From positions 24,180,001-24,244,000 of the forward strand of contig OZ234494.1 in assembly GCA_965153455.1 (NCBI GenBank): a stretch of DNA of 64,000 nucleotides, in the 5' to 3' direction. The translations under genes were made by a program, and so were the position numbers. Numbering within the stretch: position 1 is the first letter of the stretch; each line of letters begins with the position of its first letter. The notes below the pieces were generated by a model. The model made no database searches. It was given only the letters and a program-made list of their open reading frames with translations, and was not told where the DNA came from. The stretch comes from Sphagnum compactum. Its lineage: Eukaryota > Bryophyta > Sphagnopsida > Sphagnales. Positions 12,760 to 24,599 of the stretch are shown one piece after another.

Positions 12760-14024
12760 CAATTGAATTGCAAAATATTGCGCCTTTTATGTCTGCAAAA
12801 ACCATGAAACATTGTCTCCATGGTTAAAATAAGGATTTCCACCTTTTGATGGCAGCCCAACATAGATTCTTAATGTGTTTAACCCATGCCAAATACCAAG
12901 CCCATACCAAGTTGAAATTGAAAATCTTTGTTCAAATTTTTGCCTGTTTTAATATTAATAATAAAATTATTGTAAATTGATTCATGGGCACTTTGTATGA
13001 ACCTTGATAAACACATCAATTGGACAATAATTATAAAGCCCAAGCTAGATGACGGTGGAGTTTGGCAATAAAGGCAAATTCTTATCCATGCACCATTGGA
13101 AAATTGACATTAAAACATATGCCAAAATGATGACACCAATTAACCAAGGCCCCACAATATATTGACGCATGATAACAAATTGGGTCAAAATGGACACAAT
13201 GTTTTCTTTGAAACGTGCAATAAACTTCACAACATCCTTCCATCAATACGGAATTCACTTTCAATAAGAGGCCAATTATATGGTAGGTTAGAAATATTTT
13301 CACCTTCTTTCCATCTCCCTCTCTTTTGACAAGGACAAAAATTCACTTCTCCTTTTGGGTTCAAATTCTTTAAGGTGTACCAAAATCTTGTCACGGTGTC
13401 ACCCTTTTATGTCTTTTATACCTAGTCTTTTTTATCATGTAAAGACACATTTATGGATGATTATGATGGAATCTAGAATTGTAATGGTCTAAAATATAGT
13501 CCTTTTGAAAAGTTTGACAACTTTTGACTCATTATTTTTTATGGGGATCAAAATATAGAATAAAAAAGGATTGTGGTAAGGACTAAGCCCTTTTCATCCT
13601 ATGTCGTACACCTTAAAGGATTTTCACGAGCTTTTATAGATAGAAGCACATCTTTGGCAACATTACTTGGTACTTTTCTCCCCTTAGCCATGAGCTTTTC
13701 CTTCCCTGCAGTATGTCCAAATTTAACACCCATCCATGTCAAATAATCCCACGAAGGATATTCTTATTTTGCACAATCTATAAAAAATTATTTGTCATTT
13801 CCTGCAAAGTCTGAAAATTCCCAATTGCATGGGATATTGGGAAAATGCCACTACCAACATGCCAATGTTAATTCCATAGTAGAAGGTTTTTCAATAACCA
13901 AATCTTGTTCCCAACCTTCTCTAATGAAAACCTCATTCCAATTTTGGGAAATAGATGATTCTTCCAAAGGATGTTGAATATTTAATTATGCCCATGCAAA
14001 TCTAATGGTAAAAATATCCATATT

Positions 14025-14657
14025 GGGGCAAAAGCACACTAAGGTGTAACAATTTTAGGCACATATATAACTCCATAATTGCTTAAATTAACACTACAAA
14101 AGTAATGTGAAAGCAGGATACCTTGAATCACATAAGTCATTTTGCAAGTTATCATCAGAAATTCATTATAAAAAAAATTTCAACCTTAGTTTACCTTATG
14201 GAGAATTTAAATTGAAATATGAGCTTCTAAATTATTACTTTCACTAAAGAAAGGACTTAATGGGAAAAAACCATAATTCAAGGTACATAGAAAAAATTGG
14301 TCAACAAAATCTTCTCAAAAAGTTTTCTTTAATATCAATGTTACCACACCATATTATCATTGAATTATTCATTTAAAAAATACATTGGATGAAGGTGCAT
14401 GAAGTCCATATTCATTGATTATGGACTATTACATGTTTTTCGATACTTCTTAAAAAGTCCATAATGTTATGACAATTCAAAAACTATTCAAAAAATTCAT
14501 ACAATGTGATTATGGTATATGTAACATTAATTGTAACGTTGAATCCTTTATCAATTTAATCAATTTAATTTAATCACATGGCCAATTACAAATTTCAAAA
14601 TCTTGCAAAAACTATTTTGTGACAACATTTTATGGACAATGTAGTGTGCTTTCACCC
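14025..14657. mobile_element. Second short element with related terminal inverted repeats
   Basis: The left end is GGGGCAAAAGCACACTA. The right end, reverse complemented, is GGGTGAAAGCACACTA. Flanks are ATT on both sides, a possible 3-bp target-site duplication. The interior is AT-rich and non-coding. The termini belong to the same family as the element at 11102-11892. Confidence 0.55.
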
Positions 14658-14689
14658 ATTGGGCAAACTTCAATGCCTCTGATGGCATT

Positions 14690-16379
14690 GTTCTAGATCA
14701 TCCTTTGGAAGGCATGGAGGTTCATTACTTGATCATATAATTTTTCAAAGTCTACTAGCCACATATCAAAATCATCTTGGTTAGGCAATGGAAGTGCTCG
14801 AAAGTGTTCTAGCTTTGGCAACCTCTACCACTTATGATTATTTTCCTTATAATTCAAAAATTGTGCAAGCCTATTTTCCAATTCTTGATAATATAGTAAG
14901 CATTAACTTGAAATATGTCCTACTAAAAATATTAGCAATGTCAAATCAACAACTTTGAGATATCCTCTGACAATCATTTCTACAACATATTTTTCATCCC
15001 TTGCACACATACCTCCTCCTTATTTGCCTCCAAATCTATAGGTTCATCAATAATATTAAGTGTGGCCTTCACTACTGCATAGTCAAATACATACCCTATG
15101 GTTAAAATACCTGCATCAAAAAAAATTCCAAGTCTAAAGAAACCAGGTTCCTATTCGTTAGTCAATATGACGGTTTGGGGCCTCATGACCTTCCAATTCT
15201 TGCATCTAATCTTGAATGCTTACCTCAAGCAATTGGTATTCCTTCGTATGCACTTCTTTGTATTCTTCAAACTCTTGTTGTGATTGGGTCAAAACAAGGT
15301 CATCACACTTATTAGTTATTCCACCCTTCCACAACAAGGCTTTCTCCTTCTTTCGTGTGGCTAGTTGGATCTCCAAATTTTCTATGCATTTTCGTTAGAA
15401 TATTTCCTTTTATTTCTTTCATTGTTGTGTTATTTCTAATTTCTACACACTGATATGTAATGCACAACAACCTTTCTTGTGGGGTCTTTTTTCTCTTTAC
15501 CCAATTCAACAACCTATCAGCCCCAAATGGCTTGGTAATGTTCTACACACCCTTGCTAATGGTACATCAACTCCTTGGTATTCTTCAACTCCCTGTTTGT
15601 AGTTTGCAACTCATGTTTAAGTTTTTCTATGTCCTCCACTTCTTACAATAAAAAATGAAATTGGTTTAGTAAAGTTACAAACCTTTTATTCCAAGGCTCT
15701 TGAAATTCAATCTCTTTGCTTCTAGATGCCTCCACAATTACTTGGGGGTTTTAATCCTCAATCTTTGGTTTTGATCAATTATGGATATTTCTAATATAAT
15801 TGATTGGCTCCTATAAGTACTAGCAATTTCATTGGTCTTGGTCTTTTCATTCCTCTTTCTTGGGATTTTCAAACAATGTTGGATAATGATGGACAATTAA
15901 TGCCCACATAGGAGTGAAGCCACCTTCCCAGCCTTCTTTTTTAACACCAATTTTTCATGTATCTGACCATAAACAAACTCTATTCAATTAAACATCAAAC
16001 CTTTGTGGGTTGCAACAACTTCTTGTAATTGTCAAATCGCTAGATAAATTGGATGTAATTTCAAAGCTAACCTTTTGTTAAAAAATTGCATCCACTCCAT
16101 CATGAGTGGGTCATTTTCATCTTCTACTTTCCAACCAATTGTAGGTGTCTTGGACTTCTCTTGACATTTGAAATGGCACTCATGCTTTGCACTATCATCT
16201 TTGAAATTTTCTATTTCAATTCTAGATATGCGTAAATGCATGACTTCATTCAATACTTGGGCATCCACAATGATTTCTTTTCTAACAACCATTCCACTCT
16301 TAGCTTTGGGTTTGTAAGGAAAATAAGATTCTATAACTAGTGCCTTGATTAGGGTTGGCAATTTCTTGGATAATGTCAA
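14690..16379 (-). pseudogene. Decayed coding region, family not recognised
   Basis: Several minus-strand pieces read like protein but are cut by stops and frame changes. A 115-codon open piece at 16379-16032 is rich in charged residues (it contains MVVRKEIIVDAQVLNEVMHL and ENDPLMMEWMQFFNKRLALK). Shorter pieces near 15300 (TQSQQEFEEYKEVHTKEYQL, coiled-coil-like) and near 14800 (NQDDFDMWLVDFEKLYDQV) lie downstream in the same direction. The arrangement suggests one old gene, possibly a transposon gag-like or accessory ORF. I recognise no domain. Confidence 0.35.
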
Positions 16380-18600
16380 AATTCAAACAACCTAGCTTTG
16401 GCATCACTTTTGGCATTGCTCTCCACTTCCAAGGATAACTTCAACATCTATAGTCTCCATATCATTAACCACCGTGGTTGTACATCTAGGTGTGGTCACA
16501 TTAATTGCCATTGAACAATTCAATTATATCTAAACAAATGAAATTTATAACTAGTCAACAAGACACAATTGGATTCATTCCATTCAATATAATGCTAACA
16601 TATAGATTGGGTAGCATGAATTATTACAAGAATCCCTTCAATAATTACAGGGAGGGTCAACAACACATGTGTGTATTTCTTAAAATCTTTGAATATTTCT
16701 TTTCCAATTGTGTCATAACATCCAATTCTAATACGATTCAATGTCCCAATATTTCAATGCCCCAATTACCCAATGTTTCCTAGTTTAATTTGCATTTTGG
16801 ACTAACAAAGGCACCAATTAAAACAATAAGTCACTCCCCTTACAAAATCTTTAAATAAAGCTATTGAACCACCCCACTTTCCACACAAAAAACACAGAGG
16901 AAACAAAGAAAAAACAAGGATAAGTTGTCATTTTGTCTACGAACTCTCACTTTATTTCACTTGCTGATTTATTTATTTATTATTATTATTATTTAAATTT
17001 TTCTTAGACCCAATACAATGGTACAAGAGCCCACTAAAAAAAAGCAGGTTTAGTCCCTTTCTTTCAAATTTGAATGTTTCCATTGTGTTTTCACTAATTT
17101 GTTCCCAATAAGTCCCAAGTTAGTTACATTTTTCCCCTGCTTTTATTGTGCAGAATTGAACTATTCTTACACATATAAGTGGCAAAAGGGAAGCATTTCT
17201 ATTTTTATATATACACGAATGTATCTTTTGGTGGAAGTGCAGACTTCTCTTTCAATGAAATCTACTTAGTTTTGGAAGGTGCAAATCACTATTATAAAAT
17301 GTGATACACAATTGGAATAACTTACAATTTATAACTAACTAAAATAGATGTCATGTTTTAAGAAACAAAAATACATCATACATCAATTGAAGTGCACAAA
17401 TTTATAAATTCATCAAAATATTCATGTATGTTGCAATCCATGATGGCTATGATTTATAATGATGATGTATGACATACAAATGCACTTGGATTCTTTCAAT
17501 ACAACAATAGTGATATGGTAGTTCAAAATACATAACAACTTTTAATATTAATACACAAAAATTAATACATATTAAATTTGTTTATGTAGTTCATTCATGA
17601 TCAATGTTAAAAAATTTGAACAATTTTCAAACTATAATTGAACATTTGTTAGAACCTTGTCTAATCATTATTTTGGGAGATTTTAATGTTGACATCCTAA
17701 AAAACAACCATGCCAAAAATAAATAAAAAAGTAGATTTCATGGATAAATTCTAATTAAAATGACAACTTAGTGAAAGCATCACAAAAGCTAGATTTCAAC
17801 TAGACCATATGTAGGCAAATGTTTTTCAAACTGAATGCAAATTTGATACAACAAAAGCATATTGGCTAGATTTTCACAAACCAATTAATATTGCATTCAA
17901 ATTGCCAAATACCCTTCCAATATACAAAAAGAAATCATTAATGTTTTCATTTTGAAAAAGTGTAATTTATGTGATTATGTTTGTACATGTTCCATTTTCC
18001 ATTTGGTGAACCACAAATGGTTTCATCATCTATTGCCACTAGATGTTTCATCATTTGCATGATATTTATCTATATATATTTCTATCTAGGTAGACCCATT
18101 AATCACAACAACAAAACAATGGTTGGCACCATTCATTCAAAACCTTAAACCTTAAATGCAACAATGAAATACATTACACTATTTCAAAGTTGCCAAATCT
18201 TCAAATGAACTATCGTTTGTTGTGAGCATCTTAGTACCTATTTGGTTTTGCCTTGCACAAAGTCAAAGCTTTGTTAAAAAAAATTGCCCACACTTGCCTC
18301 AAAAATAAAAAAACCTTGGCCCTTCTTCATAAAACGAACAAACTTTTAACCCATTTACCTTGAGTTCATTATAATGAAAAATTTACCTTTGCATGTTCTT
18401 GGAAGAATTCATGGAAAGCATTACTTGGGCTTCACACTACTACTGTAGTACCTTGGTGGCTTCGGTATAAATTAAATTATTTTCAACTTTGCTAAACTTT
18501 TCAGAAAAAATTCAACCCTTTTTATCGAAATTTTTAAAATTAAAAAAAATAGCTACCAAACCAAAAATTATGGATTAAATTAATTGTTCGGCAAAAAACT
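16380..18600. other. AT-rich spacer, nothing recognised
   Basis: Only simple TTA-rich tracts (near 16970-17000) and an unsupported plus-strand open frame at 16505-16783 are visible. No gene, RNA gene or transposon end could be supported. Confidence 0.5.
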
Positions 18601-18619
18601 GCCACAGCCGCCCAAATAT

Positions 18620-18826
18620 TATGAAATATAATTACTAGTGACAATTAAATTATGAAAAAATGACATTGATTATGAAATATAATTACTAGTGACAATTAAA
18701 TTATGAAAAAATGAAATTGATTATGAAATATAATTACTAGTGACAATTAAAGTATGAAAAAATGAAATTGATTACGAAATATAGTTACTAGTGACAATTA
18801 AATGATGGAACAATGAAATTGATTTT
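18620..18826. repeat. 51-bp tandem repeat, four copies
   Basis: Units start with atgaaatataattactagtg at 18621, 18672, 18723 and 18774 (cgaaatatagttactagtg in the last), giving an exact 51-bp period. Divergence rises toward the gene-proximal copy. The array ends about 420 bp before the MnmA start codon. Confidence 0.95.
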
Positions 18827-18859
18827 GTGAAAATTAAGTTCCATTTGAATGAAACTATT

Positions 18860-19045
18860 AAATGACATTGCATGCAACTTGAATTGAATTGAAATTCAAT
18901 TCAAATACATGGAATGGAAATTCAAATTTTATTGAGTTTAGATGCAATTCATTTCGATTCAATTCAAATTTCTAAAATGAATTGAGTTTAAATTGGATTG
19001 AAGTTGAATTAAAATTCAATTAGATTCAAATTCAATCTTTAAAAA
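18860..19045. repeat. GAATTCAA-rich degenerate repeat
   Basis: Dense, imperfect copies of gaattgaa/aattcaattcaa in both orientations. Because the unit is nearly self-complementary, the tract can fold back on itself. It directly precedes the MnmA promoter region. Confidence 0.7.
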
Positions 19046-19243
19046 ATCAAATACAAAATTGTTACACAAGTTACTGAAAATATGCTTGCCATTTCCATCA
19101 TATGTGACAATGGTGTTGGACAAAAAAAAAAAGAAAAAAGAGTTATAACCGCCGGTTCTTTTGGATGGCGGGCATTGCGGTGAGATCAGACCACAGATTC
19201 TGTGTTGGTAAACGCGACAGCTTTCGTGTGCGAAGCTCTAGCT

Positions 19244-22200
19244 ATGGCGCCTGCCATGCACCTCGTGCTTTTCCGACTCCAGCAGCAGCTGAGATGCCCT
19301 TTCCTGGCACCAAATGTTTCCATCGCAAAGAGGTTTTCGCCCTCTATCCAAAGACCCAATTTTTGCTCCCAATTCGTGGCAGGAGGAAAGCATGCTTCTT
19401 GGAGACGAAGAAGCCTCGGTGCTGCTGCTGTCGTTGCACACCAGCAAACGCCAGCTGCTATTGTAGAGCGCCACCACCACAGTGCTACCCCTGCTGCTGT
19501 TGTTGCTGCTGCTGTGTTTACTAATGGCTTTCAGACACGGAGCGGCGAATTGGAGTTTGGTAAGGTTTTGAGAGTTGCGGATGATGATTCTTGTTGCACT
19601 TTGAATAAGCCTGAGACTGAGGAGGAGGAGGAGAAGGATGGATTGTCATTGCCTCCGGATTCTGCTACTGTGGAGAGTAAGCAATTTCTTTCTTCTCTTT
19701 TGGAAGATTTGTTAGAGAGTAAGGAAGGTGTTTTTCGACCCTTTGGAAGATTTGTTTGAGTGCAAACTTTGATTGTCTTTTTTTGTGGGTGCACTGTTCT
19801 ACAGTATTCTTTTGTGGGTGCAAAACATTTTAGGGTTTGGATCTTTATGCAATGATTTTGCCATGTCTCCGGGTTCTTAGTTGCTCTTCCAAGTTATGGG
19901 TTTGCAGATTGGAAGTCGAATGATAGGCTTTTTGCGTGTGTGCAAAGCATTGTAGGGTTTGATCTTTATGCAATGATTTTGCCATGTCTCTGGGTTCTTA
20001 GTTGCTCGTCGAAGTTATGGGTTTTGCAGATTGGAAGTCACATGATTGGCTTTTTGAGTGCTGTGTTTCTGCTCTTTGGAAGATTTGTTTGAAATGCAAA
20101 CTCTGATTGTCTTTTTTGTGCGTGCAAAGCATTTTAGGGTTTGGATCTTTATGCAATAGTTTTACCCCATCTCCAGGTTCTTAGCTGCTCTTTGATGTCA
20201 TGGGTTTGCAGATTGGAAGTCAAATGTAAACTTTTTGAGTGTTGTGTTTCGGCTCTTTGGAAGATTTGTTGAATGCAAACTCTGACTGTCTCTTTTGTGG
20301 GTGCCAAATTTTAGGGTTTGGATCTTTTTGCAATGATTTTACCATGTCTCCAGGTGCTTAGTTGCTCTTTGGTGTGATGAGTTTGCAGATTGGACGTTGA
20401 ATGATAGGCTTTTTGAGTGCTGTGAAAGGGGGAAACTTCTCAAAGTAGCAGTGCTGGTTAGTGGAGGGGTGGATAGCAGTGTTGCATTGCGCTTGCTTTG
20501 TGAAGCTGGTCATAATTGCACTGCATTTTACCTAAAAATATGGTTCCAGGTACCCTATGAAGTTCCCTTTTCTCTCTCTCTCTAAGTTTGTGATTCATCT
20601 ACTTAACCGGAGTTCTTCAACCTCATGCTGAACATTTTTGCTTTCTTTAACTCCTGATTTGTCCTCTGAAGCCGTGCACGATTCAATTTGGTTTTGTAGG
20701 AGGATTTTGAGAATTTTTGGTCAGAGTGTCCATGGGAGGAAGATCTTGAGTATGCACAAGCAGTCTGCAATGAGGTCAGTCCCTGCACAGCTCCTCTTTT
20801 CACTTTTCCTCTCACTTTGTGCAAAGTCCATGCACATAGATTTCAATCAGTTCAGATCATAATTTGATGTTAGGGTCTTTGGGTCTGTTAGAAATCAAAT
20901 GTTGGGTTTTGCAGGTAGGAGTGGAACTGCAAGTGGTGCATCTCACTGATGAGTACTGGAAGCTTGTGGTATGTGCAATGGAATCCACTTTGTGAGCTTC
21001 TGCAAGAGGAATGAGTTTCCTGTTGTTTCCTGTTTAGTCTATTCAGGAAATTGGATTTGCATGACTGCATTTTGCAATAACATGATCTAACCTAAGGTAG
21101 GACAATTTGTCATGATTCAGGTGTCTCACAGTATTTCTGAAATCCAAGCAGGTCAAACACCGAATCCTGACATTCTTTGCAACTCGCGTATAAAGTTTGG
21201 TGAGTAGCATTGATTGGCCTTTTCTTTTCACCTGCAATGAAACAGTATGTCTCCATCAACTCTGGACTTTAGACCTTTTGAGAAATTTGTGCACATCATG
21301 GAGGAACAGCTCAGAAACTCAATGCTAGACTGCTCAATGTGTATTGTTCTCAATGTCTTCGTGGAATGAGAATGATGTGGGGAGCCAGGGGATGTTTGGT
21401 TGCTCCAGGTGCCTTTCTGCAGAATGTAGAGGATGCCCAGTTTGATCGTATTGCTTCAGGACATTATGCACGTGTGGAACATGCTGCAATCAATGGAGAC
21501 TTTGTGGGTGCAAGGCTGCTGTTATCTGCAGATCAGGTTGTAAAGCATTTAGTCTATCTCACCACTTTCCCTCAAATCTCTCTCTCTCCTCAATCCATCC
21601 TTTTACTGGTCTGCATAGATTTTGGCTGTAGTGAGAGTATGGCTATTTCGGTTTCCTGAAAACCCAAGAGTTTGGAGAATAGTGCATTAAACCATAATTT
21701 CTGGCCAATGGCTAGACCAGTGCATGTTGTGTGTGTAATGTTGTATCTTTCAAGTAGCATGGTTCAGTGAGTATTCTTCTCAGCACATCTGATGTGGAAG
21801 TTTCTGAATTTGTGACCAGGTGAAAGATCAAACGTATTTTTTATCACATTTGACACAAGCACAGCTGTCTCGCTTGATGTTCCCACTTGGTGGATTGACA
21901 AAGGTCAGTATAGTTGTACTATTCGCCTTCTGTGAAATAGTAAGTAGAGGGAAGGAGAAGGCGGAGTCATCACTGCTGAGGTTTTAAACAAGATTGTTCT
22001 TTCCATCGAGAACCACCATTTTGCTGCAAGACTTTCACATTTGGTGCATTACAAAGTCTTCACTTAAACAGGAGATGAGATTGATAGGCAGTATCTTGAG
22101 TGATGACACTTTAAATGGGTGTCTCTCAGCATGACAGTTCTGCAAATGCAGGTGGAAGTGCGGGAGCTTGCAGAAGCTATGGGGCTCTCCAACAAACACC

Positions 22201-23411
22201 GCAAAGATTCTCAAGGCATCTGTTTCCTTGGCAAAGTAACTATGTTCTCCCTAAGGAATCATGTGTTATGTAGAGACCCATGGCACACAGGCATTAGAGC
22301 ATGGACTGCTGAAGACACAAATTGATGAGACTTTTCTGCATCACACTGATAGCACATGTTTGGTGTCATGGTCCAGCCATATCCACACAAAACCTGGTAT
22401 TCATAGCTTTTGATACATATACAGCTAGCTCTCTGGTCATATGTTCTGTTGTGGGCATTTGCAGGTGAAGTTCAATGAGTTCATTGCCAAGCACCTTGGT
22501 GAGCAAGAGGGTCGACTTATAGAAGCAGAGACAGGGGAATTGTTGGGTCTCCATAAAGGATTTTGGTTCTACACCATCGGTCAACGTCATGGCCTGTATC
22601 TTTCAAATGGACCCTGGTATGAACTCCTTGCCTTCTCAAGTAAAGCCTGTCTACCCATAAAATATCAGGTGCCTCTAGATTTCTGTTTCATTTGCTAATT
22701 TCAGTCATTGAAAAAGTTTATGAAATCACACTATCCTTTTCATGCCAGGTTTGTGGTGGCTAAAGACATGGAAAACAATGTGGTCTTCATATCACGGAAA
22801 TACTATTCAGAAGAGAAGCGGAGGCGAGTATTTCGAGTGGCATCTTTTAGCTGGTTTTCAGGATATCCTCCGACAAATCTTGCCAGACTGCAATGCAAGG
22901 TATCAGGCTTCTAGTTGTAAGGATGTGTGTTCTTTTCAAGGTTGTCTTGTCTGGTATTTCTGGGCTCATGTGAAAGTTATGCTCTATGATTACTGGTGAA
23001 AATCTTGCCCAAGATCAATAACATTAATTCGGAGGTGAGTTTTGTCAGGTTCGTCATGGTCCAAGATCATACAACTGCAATCTGGAGTTTGAATCCCCAG
23101 AGTGTAGTGGGGTTGATGTGTTAGTTCCCAACAATGTTTGCACAGCAATAGTGACTCTTTCAGAGGATGACCAAGGGTTGGCACCTGGGCAATATACAGC
23201 ATTCTATCAGAAAGAAGTCTGCCTGGGATCTGCTGTTATAACAGAGGCATTGGGTGGTTCTGACCATGCAAGTGTGTCAGAACAAGCATTGCAAGTCTCT
23301 CAACAGCCTTTTGACATTGAAGTCTATAAGAGCTCCAAGCCAAAACTTTCTAGTTCCCTGAGGGGAAATGAATCCAACAACAGGGTCAAGCAGAGTTGTG
23401 CTTCTAGTTGA
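19244..23411 (+). CDS. mnmA: tRNA-specific 2-thiouridylase, MnmA/TRMU family (11 exons)
   Basis: Transfers activated sulfur to U34 of tRNA (Lys, Glu and Gln types), forming 2-thiouridine, in plants expected in organelles. Exons: 19244-19727, 20389-20549, 20700-20774, 20915-20968, 21121-21199, 21409-21536, 21820-21903, 22152-22235, 22465-22616, 22749-22899 and 23049-23411, all GT-AG and phase-consistent (1815 nt, 604 aa). The PP-loop ATPase motif SGGVDSS is at about 186-192. The two catalytic cysteines are present: Cys278 in TPNPDILCN and Cys379 in [26 protein letters not shown] and [10 protein letters not shown] are further family blocks, and the C-terminal beta-barrel ends in a divergent 50-residue tail. 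The first 160 residues are Ala/Arg/Ser-rich and transit-peptide-like. ATG 19244 is the first in frame. An earlier ATG (19165) opens an overlapping frame of 119 codons. Confidence 0.95.
19738..20388 (+). repeat. Tandem copies of the exon 1/exon 2 junction in MnmA intron 1
   Basis: Intron 1 is made of about four imperfect copies. Each carries ctttggaagatttgtt (like the last coding bases of exon 1), then a stretch with ttagggtttggatcttt, and finally tttgcagattgga, the real acceptor plus the first bases of exon 2. The acceptor-like string recurs at 19901, 20023, 20205 and 20382. The last one is the acceptor that keeps frame with the PP-loop exon. Spacings are 122, 182 and 177 bp, so the second unit is shortened. 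Confidence 0.9.
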
Positions 23412-23881
23412 GCATCTGAATGTGGGGCCAACACTTATTCAGGTAAATGAAACCAGACTAGCTTTCTTGAAGAGCAGGTCAAGTACAGTTTTAAGATGGA
23501 TTTGATCAGAACAGGGATCATTAGGCCTTCTCCAGCTCTGGTAAAAGTCAACCCCCTAAAAAACCTCAACAATTTTAGACTTAAAAGATTATGACCTATG
23601 AATCATAAGGTACTGAGAAGCTTTGCACAGAACGAATGCTTGGTTTGGATGCAGAAGTGCTGCCTTGTCCCAGTATTGGAATGGAAAGTAGCTATTCAGT
23701 GGTGTGGATGCTGATGGGGATGGATTAAGCTCAAGACTGAAAGTGATTCACTCCATCACTCTGGTTTGACTTTTTTCCTACTATTTACTGTTGAGTTTTA
23801 GATCTTATGAAGATCGTTTATTAGAGCATTTTTTTTCAACGTTCTTGATAGTTTGAACTGCACAGTTCTAGTTTTCAATTA

Positions 23882-23887
23882 AATAAA
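23882..23887 (+). terminator. Candidate poly(A) signal of MnmA
   Basis: AATAAA in an AT-rich stretch 470 nt past the stop codon. A possible 3' UTR intron (donor at 23443, acceptor at 24308) would remove it, so two alternative 3' ends are conceivable. Confidence 0.3.
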
Positions 23888-24348
23888 GAATAGGAGGACA
23901 ATTCATATTGTAAGAAGTTGATTGATGATAATCCTGAGCCAAAGATTCTGACAGTGGTACTTGATCCACAGAATATGTGGGTAGTAAGAAAATGATATCG
24001 GTAGAGATGTAGGGTACAGACTTGACTCAACATTGATCTTGTGAGACAGCCATGTCTGATACTTTTGTCCAGGAGTACCCACCATAGAGGCCAGGATGAT
24101 CAAATGTGTTTTCTCAATTGAGACGTTCAATGGATCCACTCATCAGATGTGGCTGAAGCATAGAAAGAAGAATTATTGTAAATTTTGTTGTACCTTTGTG
24201 TATATGTTTTGTAGATTCATATTGCTGATTGTTTCTGAATTTTTGTCTTTATAGTGTTATTGCCCAACCTTCACTCATCATTTCCTTTGAATTGTTTTGT
24301 GTACACAGAAGACAGTTGTGGTGCACAGGCTAGAAAGGCTGCTTCAAA

Positions 24349-24542
24349 ATGGAGAACCTTGCTGGTGCGCTCAAGCTTTGCGGAAACATTCATGGCCCTC
24401 CTCAACAGCAAAACCTGGTATGACTCTTCCTTCTCGAGAGCACAACGACTGCATTCCTTATGATCTGTGTCTCTCTCTCCAGCAAAGCTTGGACCTCCGC
24501 AGCATACATCTCCTTGAGCAGCCAACCATGTTGTTTGGTTGA
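24349..24542 (+). CDS. Possible small spliced ORF downstream of MnmA
   Basis: Two exon-like blocks, 24309-24417 and 24483 onward, are bounded by good splice signals: acceptor tgtgtacacag, donor CCTG/gtatga, and acceptor tctctctctccag. The intron is only 65 nt. Joining them opens a 42-codon frame from ATG 24349 (MENLAGALKLCGNIHG at the start) to TGA 24542, with no recognised family. It may be the spliced 3' UTR of MnmA, since a CAG/gtaaat donor lies 31 nt past the MnmA stop, rather than a gene. Coding status is weakly supported. Confidence 0.25.
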
Positions 24543-24599
24543 AGTATGCTTACCACAGTAGACCTGAATTAAGCTTAACAACGGTGCCAATCAAATTAT

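Noticed and set aside
19238-19794. Minus-strand frames opposite MnmA exon 1
   Set aside because: Shadow frames of the compositionally biased transit-peptide exon. No motif.
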